Notes: generated by a model from the sequence alone, not told the origin. DNA of 64,000 bases from Klebsiella quasipneumoniae subsp. quasipneumoniae (GCF_020525925.1 NZ_CP084876.1:4402001-4466000), one strand, 5' to 3'; counted from the first letter of the stretch, positions 10,062 through 20,423 are shown. Translations and numbers: made by a program.

Positions 10062-10090
10062 AAAGTAACAAAGTATTCACCTTCTGTCCA
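10062..10090 (-). promoter_or_regulatory. pdhR-aceEF-lpdA promoter
   Basis: On the minus strand a -35 element TGGACA (10085-10090) and a -10 element TACTTT (10062-10067) are 17 bp apart, just upstream of the PdhR operator. The arrangement and bases agree with the E. coli pdhR promoter. Confidence 0.7.
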
Positions 10091-10642
10091 TACAGGTTTT
10101 GATTGAAATCAGTAAACCACGGACATTTTAACAACCTTACAGAAATAACATTTCAGAAATGTAACCTTGCACAAATGTTACGTTTACTCATAAAGAGGTA
10201 GCATTAACTTAATGGAAACGAAAAATTACGCTATCTGAACCGATTCAACGACCAGATAAGTGAATATAAAGGCAGTAAATACGAATAAATAACCAAATGA
10301 GAACAATGCGTCGGAATAATACTGAATGTGTCTATTGATGTCTTTTTAAACACATGGTCATCATCCCTTCATAAAGCAGGTGCATTCAAGCGCGCTTACC
10401 ACTATTCTCCCTGAGACGAAAGGCCTTTTTCTGAATTACTGCACCGCCTTCCGTAAACAAAACAATACAGAAACGGAAGTCCAAAAATACACAAACACAA
10501 CAATATGTGCGCGCCATCACTCAGGTAAAAAGTGGGCCACTTCGCCCAAATTTTCGCTGGCTATGCTTTCTGGCAGGGACAGCAGTGAAGCAGCAACCTG
10601 ACGGATGACGTACACAAAAAATAACCACACACGAGGTTTCAT
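10091..10642. other. Intergenic region between divergent pdhR and aroP
   Basis: About 550 bp with no convincing gene; a 73-codon frame at 10380-10601 has no homology that I recognise and no good ribosome site. The pdhR half is AT-rich and holds a 15-bp dyad (10148-10162, ACATTTC-A-GAAATGT). The aroP half should hold the aroP promoter and TyrR sites. The best TyrR-like match is listed separately. Confidence 0.6.
10452..10469 (+). promoter_or_regulatory. Possible TyrR box upstream of aroP
   Basis: CGTAAACAAAACAATACA fits the TyrR box TGTAAA-N6-TTTACA at 9 of 12 positions, with the invariant G and C 14 bases apart. aroP is TyrR-repressed in E. coli. It lies about 170 bp before the start codon. 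The match is weak and single, so this is tentative. Confidence 0.3.
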
Positions 10643-12013
10643 ATGGAAGGTCAACAGCACGGCGATCGGCTGAAGCGCGGCCTCAAAAACCGCCATATCC
10701 AGCTCATCGCGCTGGGCGGGGCTATCGGCACCGGCCTGTTTCTGGGGAGCGCGTCCGTCATTCAGTCCGCCGGCCCGGGTATCATTCTTGGTTATGCGAT
10801 TGCCGGTTTTATCGCCTTTCTGATCATGCGTCAGCTGGGCGAAATGGTGGTGGAAGAGCCGGTAGCCGGTTCGTTTAGCCACTTTGCTTATAAATACTGG
10901 GGCGGCTTTGCCGGCTTCGCCTCCGGCTGGAACTACTGGGTGCTGTATGTCCTGGTGGCCATGGCGGAACTGACCGCCGTCGGCAAATATATCCAGTTCT
11001 GGTGGCCGGAAATCCCGACCTGGGCCTCAGCGGCGGTTTTCTTCATCGCCATCAACGCCATTAACCTGACCAACGTGAAAGTGTTCGGTGAAATGGAGTT
11101 CTGGTTTGCCATTATCAAAGTGGTCGCCGTCGTGGCGATGATTTTGTTCGGCGGCTGGCTGCTGTTCAGCGGCAACGGCGGCCCGCAGGCGACGGTACGT
11201 AACCTGTGGGATCAAGGCGGGTTCCTGCCGCACGGCTTTACCGGGCTGGTGATGATGATGGCGATCATTATGTTCTCCTTCGGCGGTCTCGAGCTGGTGG
11301 GTATCACCGCGGCGGAAGCGGATAACCCGGAGCAAAGCATTCCGAAAGCCACCAACCAGGTTATCTACCGTATCCTGATCTTCTATGTTGGCTCGCTGGC
11401 GGTCCTGCTCTCGCTGCTGCCGTGGACGCGCGTGACCGCGGACACCAGTCCGTTCGTCCTGATTTTCCATGAGCTTGGCGATACGCTGGTGGCAAACGCC
11501 CTCAACGTGGTGGTGCTGACGGCGGCCCTGTCGGTGTATAACAGCTGCGTCTACTGCAACAGCCGTATGCTGTTCGGCCTTGCCCAGCAGGGGAACGCGC
11601 CGAAAGCGCTGCTCAGCGTCGACAAACGCGGCGTGCCGGTCAATACCATTCTCGTCTCCGCCGTGGTCACCGCCCTGTGTGTGCTGATCAACTACCTGGC
11701 GCCGGAATCCGCATTTGGCCTGCTGATGGCACTGGTGGTATCCGCCCTGGTGATCAACTGGGCGATGATCAGCCTCGCGCATATCAAATTCCGTCGCGCC
11801 AAACAGCAGCAGGGCGTCACCACCCGCTTCCCCGCCCTCTTCTACCCGCTGGGTAACTGGGTGTGCCTGCTGTTTATGGCCGCGGTGCTGATCATTATGC
11901 TGATGACCCCGGGGATGGCGATTTCCGTTTGGCTGATCCCGGTATGGATCGCAGTGCTGGGCGTGGGTTATCTGTTTAAACAGAAAGCCGCCGCCACCGT
12001 AAAAGCACAATAA
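10643..12013 (+). CDS. aroP: Aromatic amino acid permease AroP
   Basis: This 456-residue inner-membrane APC-family carrier takes up Phe, Tyr and Trp with protons. About 12 membrane segments are visible. The N-terminus (GLKNRHIQLIALGGAIGTGLFLG) carries the GGAIGTG substrate-binding motif of segment 1. Length agrees with E. coli AroP (457) and its place beside pdhR is conserved. GAGG lies six nt before the ATG. In E. coli the next gene is ampE; here a two-gene sugar cassette intervenes. Close paralogues such as PheP are possible in principle, but context favours AroP. Confidence 0.95.
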   Translation: MEGQQHGDRLKRGLKNRHIQLIALGGAIGTGLFLGSASVIQSAGPGIILGYAIAGFIAFLIMRQLGEMVVEEPVAGSFSHFAYKYWGGFAGFASGWNYWVLYVLVAMAELTAVGKYIQFWWPEIPTWASAAVFFIAINAINLTNVKVFGEMEFWFAIIKVVAVVAMILFGGWLLFSGNGGPQATVRNLWDQGGFLPHGFTGLVMMMAIIMFSFGGLELVGITAAEADNPEQSIPKATNQVIYRILIFYVGSLAVLLSLLPWTRVTADTSPFVLIFHELGDTLVANALNVVVLTAALSVYNSCVYCNSRMLFGLAQQGNAPKALLSVDKRGVPVNTILVSAVVTALCVLINYLAPESAFGLLMALVVSALVINWAMISLAHIKFRRAKQQQGVTTRFPALFYPLGNWVCLLFMAAVLIIMLMTPGMAISVWLIPVWIAVLGVGYLFKQKAAATVKAQ

Positions 12014-12037
12014 TACATCTCATCAATAATTCTCTTT

Positions 12038-12071
12038 GCTCTGCGCCCTCCCTTAATAACGGGCGCAGAGC
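12038..12071 (+). terminator. Probable terminator downstream of aroP
   Basis: An 11-bp perfect stem (GCTCTGCGCCC / GGGCGCAGAGC) has a 12-nt loop, 25 bp after the aroP stop. The following T-tract is weak (ATTGTTAT). Confidence 0.65.
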
Positions 12072-12196
12072 ATTGTTATCTGCTTCACACTTTCCCTTCC
12101 ATAGCTTATTTATCCATATCGTCAACGCGTTCCTGCAACGTAATTCTCTCGATAGCAGCCAATAATTCTCTCCATACTGCAACGGAGAGACCGCAC

Positions 12197-13603
12197 ATGG
12201 CAGACAATAGACTTTCAATAAAAGAAAAGATTGGTTATGGGATGGGGGATGCCGGATGCAATATCATCTTTGGCGCCATCATGCTGTTTGTTAACTATTT
12301 TTATACCGATATCTTCGGCCTGGCGCCGGCGCTGGTGGGCGTACTGCTGCTGTCGGTGCGCGTCATCGATGCGGTGACCGACCCGATCATGGGCGCCCTC
12401 GCCGACCGCACCCGCAGTAAATATGGCCGCTTTCGTCCATGGCTGCTGTGGATTGCCTTCCCCTACGCCCTGTTCAGCGTGCTGATGTTCACCACTCCTG
12501 AGTGGACCTATAACAGCAAAGTCATCTATGCGTTTGTCACCTACTTTCTGCTGTCGATTACCTATACCGCGATTAATATACCCTACTGCTCGCTGGGAAC
12601 GGTGATGACCGCCGACCCGAAAGAACGTGTTGCCTGCCAGTCCTATCGTTTCGTGATGGTGGGTATCGCCACGCTGTTGCTGTCATTGACGCTGCTGCCC
12701 ATGGCCGACTGGTTCGGCGGCGCCGATAAAGCGAAAGGCTATCAGATGGCGATGACCGTGCTGGCCTTTATCGGCATGTGTATGTTCCTGTTCTGCTTTG
12801 CCACCGTGCGCGAACGCATCCACCCGGCGGTGCAGACCAATGATGAACTGAAAAAAGATCTCAAAGACGTGTGGAAAAATGACCAGTGGGTACGCATCCT
12901 GCTGCTCACGCTATGCAACGTCTGTCCGGGCTTTATCCGCATGGCCGCCACCATGTACTACGTCACCTGGGTGATGGGGCAAAGCACCCATTTTGCCACG
13001 CTGTTTATCAGCCTCGGCGTGGTCGGGATGATGATTGGCAGCATGCTGGCAAAAGTCCTCACCGACCGCTGGTGCAAACTGCAGGTCTTCTTCTGGACCA
13101 ACATCGTGCTGGCGATCTTCTCCTGCGCCTTCTATTTCTTTAATCCGCACGCCACCACGCTGATTATGGTGCTCTACTTCCTGCTCAATATCCTGCATCA
13201 GATCCCCTCCCCGCTGCACTGGTCGCTGATGTCCGATGTTGACGACTACGGCGAGTGGAAAACCGGCAAACGCATCACCGGTATTAGCTTCTCCGGCAAT
13301 CTGTTTTTCCTTAAAGTCGGCCTGGCGGTCGCCGGGGCGATGGTCGGATTCCTGCTGTCATGGTACGGCTACGACGCCGGCGCCAAAGCGCAAAGCGCCT
13401 CGGCCCTCAACGGCATCGTGCTGCTGTTCTCGGTCATCCCCGGCGTCGGCTACCTGATCACCGCCGGCGTGGTGCGCCTGCTTAAAGTTGACCGCACCCT
13501 GATGCGCCAGATTCAGAGCGATTTAGAGAAGCGCCGCAGCAACTACAGCGAGCTGAATGAATACCAGGAACTGAAAACCAGTGAACACGTAAGGAAAGCC
13601 TGA
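12197..13603 (+). CDS. GPH-family sugar:cation symporter (pentoside or oligosaccharide uptake)
   Basis: This 468-residue membrane protein belongs to the glycoside-pentoside-hexuronide:cation symporters, like YicJ, XynP and MelB. The family N-terminus is clear (KIGYGMGDAGCNIIFGAIMLFVNYFYTDIFG) with the DAVTDPIMGALADRTRSKYGRFRPW loop after segment 2. About 12 membrane segments are visible. GGAGAG lies upstream of the ATG. Its stop overlaps the start of the GH43 gene by one base (TGATG), so transport and hydrolysis are coupled. The substrate is inferred from the partner enzyme to be an arabinoside or xyloside; sequence alone does not set it. No regulator gene is adjacent. Confidence 0.88.
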   Translation: MADNRLSIKEKIGYGMGDAGCNIIFGAIMLFVNYFYTDIFGLAPALVGVLLLSVRVIDAVTDPIMGALADRTRSKYGRFRPWLLWIAFPYALFSVLMFTTPEWTYNSKVIYAFVTYFLLSITYTAINIPYCSLGTVMTADPKERVACQSYRFVMVGIATLLLSLTLLPMADWFGGADKAKGYQMAMTVLAFIGMCMFLFCFATVRERIHPAVQTNDELKKDLKDVWKNDQWVRILLLTLCNVCPGFIRMAATMYYVTWVMGQSTHFATLFISLGVVGMMIGSMLAKVLTDRWCKLQVFFWTNIVLAIFSCAFYFFNPHATTLIMVLYFLLNILHQIPSPLHWSLMSDVDDYGEWKTGKRITGISFSGNLFFLKVGLAVAGAMVGFLLSWYGYDAGAKAQSASALNGIVLLFSVIPGVGYLITAGVVRLLKVDRTLMRQIQSDLEKRRSNYSELNEYQELKTSEHVRKA

Positions 13604-14553
13604 TGAACAACTGGCCAAACCCCTTTATTGAGCAACGCGCAGATCCCTTTATTCTGCGCCACCTGAATCATTACTACTTTATTGCCTCAGTGCCGGAATA
13701 CGACCGGCTGGAGATCCGGCGCGCGGCAACCCTTGAGGGATTGCGCGATGCTGAGCCGGTAGTGGTGTGGCGCGCACCGCAAAGCGGGCCGATGAGCCAG
13801 CTGATTTGGGCGCCGGAGCTACATGAGATAGACGGTAAGTGGTATATCTATTTTGCCGCCACCTATACCCACGATCTGGATGCGCTGGGCATGTTCCAGC
13901 ATCGCATGTTCGTTATCGAGTGCGCCGACAGCGATCCGCTGACCGGCCGCTGGCAGGAAAAAGGCCAGGTGGAGACGCCTTTCGATACCTTCGCCCTCGA
14001 TGCCACCACCTTTATCCATCAGGGCAAACGCTGGTACCTGTGGGCGCAAAAATCTCCGCATATCGAGGGCAACTCAAACCTGTATCTCGCTGAAATGGCC
14101 AACCCGTGGACGCTAAAAGGCGAGCCGGTCATGCTGAGCAAGCCGGAGTTCGACTGGGAGTGCCGGGGATTTAAGGTCAATGAAGGACCCGCGGTGCTGG
14201 TGCATGGCGATAAGCTTTTCATCAGCTATTCCGCCAGCGCCACCGATGAAAACTACTGCATGGGATTGCTCTGGATCGACCGGGAGGCCGATCCGCTGCA
14301 GCCGGAAAACTGGCATAAAGCCCCGCAGCCAGTGTTCCGGACCAGCTATGAAAACCGCCAGTATGGCCCGGGCCATAACAGTTTTACCCAAACGCCGGCG
14401 GGGGAAGATGTGCTGGTATATCACGCGCGGAATTACACCGAGATTGAAGGCGACCCGCTGTATGATCCCAATCGTCATACGCGGCTAAAACTCGTCGCCT
14501 GGAGAGAGGACGGCATGCCCGACTTCGGCATCCCGCCGGCGGATACGCTGTAG
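13603..14553 (+). CDS. GH43 family glycosidase (probable arabinofuranosidase or xylosidase)
   Basis: This 316-residue protein without signal peptide is thus cytoplasmic. It has the five-bladed propeller signatures of glycoside hydrolase family 43: the catalytic base Asp14 in QRADPFI, the pKa-setting Asp133 in ALDATTF and the general acid Glu194 in VNEGPAVL. It would release pentoses from short oligosaccharides brought in by the symporter encoded just upstream. The family covers arabinofuranosidase and xylosidase activities, and I cannot tell which from sequence. The reading frame is intact. AAGGAAAG lies before the overlapping start. The pair has no counterpart between aroP and ampE in E. coli. 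Confidence 0.88.
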   Translation: MNNWPNPFIEQRADPFILRHLNHYYFIASVPEYDRLEIRRAATLEGLRDAEPVVVWRAPQSGPMSQLIWAPELHEIDGKWYIYFAATYTHDLDALGMFQHRMFVIECADSDPLTGRWQEKGQVETPFDTFALDATTFIHQGKRWYLWAQKSPHIEGNSNLYLAEMANPWTLKGEPVMLSKPEFDWECRGFKVNEGPAVLVHGDKLFISYSASATDENYCMGLLWIDREADPLQPENWHKAPQPVFRTSYENRQYGPGHNSFTQTPAGEDVLVYHARNYTEIEGDPLYDPNRHTRLKLVAWREDGMPDFGIPPADTL

Positions 14554-14565
14554 CGGTTCGGTATG

Positions 14566-14720
14566 CTGCCCGCAGGCGCGGGTTCTCCAGGCCGGGTCAG
14601 GCGAAGCCGCCCCCCGGCAACATGACAAGCGCGGCGTCAGATATAGCGCCCGGCGGCGCTGTTGCTTGCCGGCCTGCGTGGTGTGAGCCCCAGGCCGGAT
14701 AAGCGCAGCGCCATCCGGCA
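14566..14720. repeat. REP/BIME palindromic repeat cluster
   Basis: Several GC-rich palindromic units lie in 150 bp. One is CCCGC-AGGC-GCGGG at 14569-14582. A second is a GCCGGGT/CCCCGG-type unit near 14593-14619. A third (14694-14719) has arms GCCGGAT and ATCCGGC, the standard enterobacterial REP form. They lie between the 3' ends of the GH43 gene and ampE, where REP elements protect mRNA ends and can bind gyrase. Confidence 0.75.
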
Positions 14721-14773
14721 ATCAAAGCCCCGCAGGTGGGGTATCCTGACAGATAGAGTACGGGCGCAGGCCG

Positions 14774-15628
14774 TTACACCAGGGTGCCGTAAATCGTCAG
14801 CAGCGCCATGATCACCACCACCACCAGCGAGGTTTTCTTGGCCATCGACACCGCGGCCTTTGGGGTCGCCACTTTATCCACGTGCGGTTCACGGGCCAGG
14901 GAATACTGCGCCAGGCGGGTCAATACCTGATACTGCGACGAATGGCGGTCGCCTAACGATGCAAACCACGCCGGAAGCGCTTTCTCTCCATGCCCCACCA
15001 GGGCATAGACAACCCCCACCAGACGCACCGGCAGCCAGTCGACAATATGCAGGATACCATCGATTCCAGACTGCAAACGATGATGCGGCGTCTGGTAGCG
15101 CGCCAGCCACGTCTGCCAGGCGCGCAGAACGCAATAAGCGATAAGCGTCAGCGGCCCCCACGCCCCCCCCACCACAAACCAAAAGAGTGGCGCCAGGTAG
15201 TAACGATAGTTAATCCATAACAGCGCATTTTGCAGTTCGCTAAGGTACTCGCGCTCATCACAGCCCGGCGGGACGCCATGGATCAACGTCAGCTCGCTGG
15301 CCATCGCATCGCAGGCGCGGCTGTCATTGCGCGACGCCGCTTTCAGATAGGCATGATAGTGCAGCCGAACCTTGCCGGCGCCGATGCACAGCAGACCCAG
15401 CAAGATCCAGAACACCAGCAGCGGTACGTTGAACAGCTGCCCCTGCAGCAAGCGCTGAATGAGGTAGACCACCGCGACGGCGACCAGGGTCATCAGCAGC
15501 GTTCCCGGCAACGAGAAATGTTTTATCCGGCGGAACACCACCTCCAGCCGATGATCAAGCTGCCAGTGTTCGCCCAGTTTAAACAGGCGTTCAGCGATAA
15601 GCACCAGCAGCGTAGTAAACAGCGTCAT
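14774..15628 (-). CDS. ampE: AmpE, inner-membrane beta-lactamase regulator protein
   Basis: This 284-residue membrane protein has the same length as E. coli AmpE. It has an N-terminal hydrophobic segment, two more around 40-85, one around 145-170 and a C-terminal anchor ([18 protein letters not shown]). It is grouped with AmpD in the control of ampC beta-lactamase through cell-wall fragments; a direct mechanism is unproven. Its start overlaps the ampD stop by four bases (ATGA), so the two are translated together. Confidence 0.95.
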   Translation of the reverse strand: MTLFTTLLVLIAERLFKLGEHWQLDHRLEVVFRRIKHFSLPGTLLMTLVAVAVVYLIQRLLQGQLFNVPLLVFWILLGLLCIGAGKVRLHYHAYLKAASRNDSRACDAMASELTLIHGVPPGCDEREYLSELQNALLWINYRYYLAPLFWFVVGGAWGPLTLIAYCVLRAWQTWLARYQTPHHRLQSGIDGILHIVDWLPVRLVGVVYALVGHGEKALPAWFASLGDRHSSQYQVLTRLAQYSLAREPHVDKVATPKAAVSMAKKTSLVVVVIMALLTIYGTLV

Positions 15629-16188
15629 GAGGTCTCCTTTTCTGACGGCGCGCTGAGCAGCGCACGAAATTTTTTCCAGTCAAAGGCCGGTCCCGGGTCT
15701 GTCTTGCGCACGGGCGCGATATCGCTATGGCCCGTGATGTTTGTGGCGATGGCAGGATAAATCGTGATAAGCAGATCCGTCACCGCCGCCAGCTGCTGGT
15801 ACTGCGCATCGGTATACGCCAGGGTATCCGTGCCTTCCAGCTCTATGCCGATGGAAAAGTCATTGCAGCGTTCGCGCCCCTGATAGCAGGAGACCCCCGC
15901 ATGCCACGCACGCTTATCGAAAGGCACATACTGCACGATTTCACCATCACGCCGAATCAGACAATGCGCCGAAACGCGCAGATGAGCGATCTCGGCAAAG
16001 AAAGGATGCGCGTGCGGATCCAGGGTGCCGGTGAACAGCGCGTCAATCCATGGACCACCAAATTCACCTGGTGGCAGGCTAATGTTATGCACCACCAGTA
16101 AGGAAGGGGCTTCTTCATCCGGACGGCAGTCATGGTGCGGCGAGGGAACCCGACGCGCGCCGACCAGCCATCCCTCGTTCAACTGCAT
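15625..16188 (-). CDS. ampD: AmpD, 1,6-anhydro-N-acetylmuramoyl-L-alanine amidase
   Basis: This 187-residue cytoplasmic zinc amidase removes the peptide from anhydromuropeptides in murein recycling, keeping the AmpR inducer low. Zinc ligands His34, His154 and Asp164 are present, as are Glu116 and Lys162 ([14 protein letters not shown]). Length matches the family. Loss of this gene derepresses ampC where AmpR is present; here the frame and active site are intact. It is divergent from nadC across 133 bp. Confidence 0.97.
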   Translation of the reverse strand: MQLNEGWLVGARRVPSPHHDCRPDEEAPSLLVVHNISLPPGEFGGPWIDALFTGTLDPHAHPFFAEIAHLRVSAHCLIRRDGEIVQYVPFDKRAWHAGVSCYQGRERCNDFSIGIELEGTDTLAYTDAQYQQLAAVTDLLITIYPAIATNITGHSDIAPVRKTDPGPAFDWKKFRALLSAPSEKETS

Positions 16189-16297
16189 GCGGGATCTCCT
16201 TTCGCGAACTCATGCTTCCGGGCCACACGCCGGCCCAAAGGATGAAGTGTGTATGGTACTGAAACGTCGTTCAGGTTAGCATGTTTCCCACTTCTGA

Positions 16298-17215
<918 letters not shown>

Positions 17216-17221
17216 GGATTT

Positions 17222-17249
17222 GGCCTTCACGCTTCCGGGCGTGAAGGCC
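17222..17249 (+). terminator. Hairpin downstream of nadC
   Basis: An 11-bp perfect stem (GGCCTTCACGC / GCGTGAAGGCC) with loop TTCCGG starts six bases after the nadC stop. The T-tract after it is poor, so termination may be partial. Confidence 0.65.
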
Positions 17250-17396
17250 TGAATTTGCGACCCGACTCGCAGTCGCTCTTGCTCGCCATGCAATACCGGT
17301 AAAAACCCTGGAACCCGGTTTCCCGGATCGTTTTCGTCTCCTCGCCTGCCCCCCAGAATCCCGTCACAGTGCTCCTGTCACAACAAGGAGCGACTT

Positions 17397-17828
17397 ATGG
17401 ATAAACAACAAGGTTTTACCCTGATTGAACTGATGGTGGTCATCGGCATCATCGCCATTCTCAGCGCCATCGGCATCCCGGCCTACCAGAACTACCTGCG
17501 TAAAGCCGCCCTCACCGACCTGCTGCAGACCTTTGTCCCCTACCGGACGGCAATCGAACTTTGCGCGCTCGATCATGGCGGCCTGACGACATGCGACGGC
17601 GGCAGCAATGGCATCCCCTCGCCAACAACCACGCGCTACCTCTCCGCCATGAGCGTGGCCAAAGGCGTCGTTACCCTCACCGGCCAGGAAAGTCTCAACG
17701 GACTGGGCGTCACCCTGACCCCGACCTGGGATAACGCCGAAGGCGTCACCGGTTGGCAGCGGGTCTGCACTATCACCGACAACAGCGCACTTCAGCAGGC
17801 CTGCGAAGACGTCTTCCGGGTGAAGTGA
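17397..17828 (+). CDS. ppdD: PpdD, major type IV pilin
   Basis: This 143-residue prepilin has a short leader cut between Gly6 and Phe7 (MDKQQG / FTLIELMVV) with the conserved Glu at +5. The hydrophobic helix continues to about residue 30. Two Cys pairs (in ELCALDHGGLTTC and RVCTITDNSALQQAC) fit the disulfides of type IVa pilins. It would be processed by a prepilin peptidase encoded elsewhere and assembled by HofB and HofC. AAGGAG lies upstream. Length is close to E. coli PpdD (146). Confidence 0.95.
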   Translation: MDKQQGFTLIELMVVIGIIAILSAIGIPAYQNYLRKAALTDLLQTFVPYRTAIELCALDHGGLTTCDGGSNGIPSPTTTRYLSAMSVAKGVVTLTGQESLNGLGVTLTPTWDNAEGVTGWQRVCTITDNSALQQACEDVFRVK

Positions 17829-17838
17829 GGGCGACAAC

Positions 17839-19224
17839 ATGAAAACAGAACAGCTGATCCCTCTCTGTCGTCGCCATCACGCCCTGCTGCTACACAGCGA
17901 TGAGCAGACGATATCCATTGCGGTGGTCGATACCCCACCGACGGAGCTAATGGAGGCGCTGCGTTTCGCGACGCAAAAACGGATCGATATTGAATGCTGG
18001 AGCCAGGAGCAGATGGATAAGCGCCTGCAAGTCCAGGAAAAGCAGGCGCTGCTGGCGCAAAATGCAGGGCCGGAAAACATCGCCGAGCGGGTCAACCAGA
18101 TCCTCGAGCAGGCCCTGCGTCAGCGGGCGTCCGATATTCATATCGAGCCCACGGAAGCGCACTTAAGGATCCGCCTGCGTGTCGATGGCGTGCTACACGC
18201 GCTGCCGCTGCTGGCGCCCGAGCTGGCCGCGCCGGTTATCGCACGACTCAAGGTGATGGCCAATCTCGATATCGCCGAGCATCGTTTGCCGCAGGATGGT
18301 CAGTTCGCGCTGAACCTCGCCGGACGGCCGCTCTCCTTTCGCATCGCCACCCTGCCCTGCCGCTATGGCGAGAAAATTGTCCTGCGCCTTCTGCATCAGG
18401 TTGACCAGGCGCTGGATCTGGAGGCTCTCGGCCTCTCATCCTCTCAGCTGGCGGCCTTTCGCCAGGCGCTGAATCAGCCGCAGGGGCTGCTGCTGGTCAC
18501 TGGCCCAACCGGAAGCGGGAAAACGGTGACCCTCTACAGCGCCCTGCAGGCCCGAAACCGGGAGCAAGTGAACATCTGTAGCGTCGAGGATCCTCTGGAG
18601 ATCCCTATCGCCGGGATGAACCAGACGCAAATCAATCCGCGCGCCGGGCTGACCTTTCACAGCGTGCTGCGCGCCCTGTTACGCCAGGACCCGGATATTG
18701 TGATGGTGGGTGAAATCCGCGATGCCGAAACCGCTGAAATCGCGCTGAAAGCCGCTCAAACGGGCCATCTGGTGCTCTCTACCCTGCACACCAATTCCAC
18801 CAGCGAAACCCTCACTCGCCTGCAGCAAATGGGCATCGCCCGCTGGATGATCTCTTCTGCGCTCTCGCTGGTTATCGCCCAGCGTCTGGTCCGCAAGCTG
18901 TGCCCCCACTGCCGGCGCAATGCCGGCAGCGCCGCCGACCTGCCGCACAGTCTGTGGCCCCGCCCGCTGCCGCGCTGGCAGGCAGCAGGCTGCGAACACT
19001 GTTATCACGGGTATCATGGCCGTCTGGCGCTGTTTGAGGTCTTGCCTGTCACCCCGGGGCTACGTCAGGGGATAGTCCAGGGACTTAACGCCCTTGAGAT
19101 CGAATCTCTGGCGCGAGCCGCGGGCATGATGACGCTTTTTGAAAGCGGATGTCAGGCTATCGAACAGGGGTTGACGAGCCTCGAAGAGGTGGTGCGGGTG
19201 CTGGGGATCCCCCATGGCGACTAA
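17839..19224 (+). CDS. hofB: HofB, type IV pilus assembly ATPase (GspE/PilB family)
   Basis: This 461-residue cytoplasmic ATPase drives pilus extension. The Walker A motif GPTGSGKT is at 222-229. The Asp box (VEDPLE), Walker B (PDIVMVGEIRDAET) and His box (STLHTNS) follow in order. A zinc tetrad C-x2-C ... C-x2-C comes near the C-terminus (CPHC, CEHC), as in PilB. The N-terminal domain is shorter than in PilB, matching E. coli HofB. It begins ten bp after ppdD and overlaps hofC by 11 bp. Confidence 0.95.
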   Translation: MKTEQLIPLCRRHHALLLHSDEQTISIAVVDTPPTELMEALRFATQKRIDIECWSQEQMDKRLQVQEKQALLAQNAGPENIAERVNQILEQALRQRASDIHIEPTEAHLRIRLRVDGVLHALPLLAPELAAPVIARLKVMANLDIAEHRLPQDGQFALNLAGRPLSFRIATLPCRYGEKIVLRLLHQVDQALDLEALGLSSSQLAAFRQALNQPQGLLLVTGPTGSGKTVTLYSALQARNREQVNICSVEDPLEIPIAGMNQTQINPRAGLTFHSVLRALLRQDPDIVMVGEIRDAETAEIALKAAQTGHLVLSTLHTNSTSETLTRLQQMGIARWMISSALSLVIAQRLVRKLCPHCRRNAGSAADLPHSLWPRPLPRWQAAGCEHCYHGYHGRLALFEVLPVTPGLRQGIVQGLNALEIESLARAAGMMTLFESGCQAIEQGLTSLEEVVRVLGIPHGD

Positions 19225-20419
19225 GCGTCTCTGGCGCTGGCGAGGCGTCGATGCACAAGGCGCTCCTTGTCAGGGGATGCTATGGCAAGCCAGTCGTCCG
19301 GAGGTGCTGCATCACCTCCAGCAGCAGCGCATCATGCCGCTGGCTATACACCGCTGTTCGGTGAAGCAAAGCCTGTGGCACCCGCGCTACAGCAGCGAAA
19401 CCATCCGCCAGTTGGCAACCCTGCTGCAGGCCGGGCTACCGCTGGCGGAAGGGTTATCGCTGTTGGCGCAGCAGCAACCGCATGCGCAGTGGCAGGCACT
19501 GCTTGAGGCGCTGGGCCGCGAACTGGCCCAGGGCGTAGCCTTCTCTGCCGCACTGGCGCAGTGGCCGCAGGCTTTTCCGCCACTGTATCTGGCGATGATT
19601 AGCACCGGCGAACTGACGGGCAAGCTCGATATTTGCTGCCAGCAGCTGGCCAACCAGCAGCAGGAGCAGCAGCGGCTTGCCGGCAAGGTCAAAAAGGCGC
19701 TGCGCTACCCGCTAATCGTGCTCACTCTGGCGCTGCTGGTGGTGCTTGGAATGCTCTATTTTGTCCTTCCCGAATTCACCGCCATCTACCAGACGTTCAA
19801 TACGCCGCTGCCGTTGTTGACGCGAATGGTTATTGCGGCAGGCGACATGCTGAGCCGCGGCTGGCCGTTGCTGTTGGCCTTTCTGCTGAGCCCGCTGCTG
19901 CTCAACCAGCTGGTCCGGCAGCGCGCCGACTGGCTGCTGCGTCGCCAGCAGTTGCTTAACGCGCTCCCTCTCGTCGGCCCCCTGATCGGCGGCCAACAGC
20001 TGAGCCTGATATTCACCGTTCTGGCGTTAACCCAAAGCGCCGGTATCAGCTTTCTGCAGGGGCTGCAAAGCGTTGAAGAGACCCTGTCGTGCCCGCTGTG
20101 GCGCCAGCGCCTGGCGCAGGCCCGCGCGCTGATCGTTCAGGGGGATCCGATCTGGCAGGCGTTAAGCCGCTGCGGCGGATTTACACCGCTGTGTCTGCAG
20201 CTCATCCGTACGGGGGAAAGCGCGGGGGCGCTGGATCAGATGCTGGAAAACCTGGCGCATCATCATCGTGAGCAGACCCATCAGCGAGCCGACAGTCTGG
20301 CTGCGCATCTGGAACCCCTGATGCTGGTAATAACCGGCTCGCTGGTTGGGATCCTGGTGGTGGCGATGTATTTGCCCGTTTTTCACCTGGGCGATGCCAT
20401 TGGCGGGGCGGGAGGATGA
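19214..20419 (+). CDS. hofC: HofC, type IV pilus inner-membrane platform protein (GspF/PilC family)
   Basis: This 401-residue platform protein has two T2SSF domains, each followed by a membrane segment: one near 170-200 (LIVLTLALLVVLGMLYFV) and one at the C-terminus (PLMLVITGSLVGILVVAMYLPVF). The family motif LATLLQAGLPLAEGL is near residue 70. It anchors the HofB ATPase at the base of the pilus. The start lies inside the end of hofB, which implies coupled translation. Confidence 0.94.
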   Translation: MATKRLWRWRGVDAQGAPCQGMLWQASRPEVLHHLQQQRIMPLAIHRCSVKQSLWHPRYSSETIRQLATLLQAGLPLAEGLSLLAQQQPHAQWQALLEALGRELAQGVAFSAALAQWPQAFPPLYLAMISTGELTGKLDICCQQLANQQQEQQRLAGKVKKALRYPLIVLTLALLVVLGMLYFVLPEFTAIYQTFNTPLPLLTRMVIAAGDMLSRGWPLLLAFLLSPLLLNQLVRQRADWLLRRQQLLNALPLVGPLIGGQQLSLIFTVLALTQSAGISFLQGLQSVEETLSCPLWRQRLAQARALIVQGDPIWQALSRCGGFTPLCLQLIRTGESAGALDQMLENLAHHHREQTHQRADSLAAHLEPLMLVITGSLVGILVVAMYLPVFHLGDAIGGAGG

Positions 20420-20423
20420 GAAA

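Noticed and set aside
10380..10601. 73-codon frame in the pdhR-aroP gap
   Set aside because: There is no ribosome site and no recognisable homology, and it covers the region expected to hold aroP control sites.
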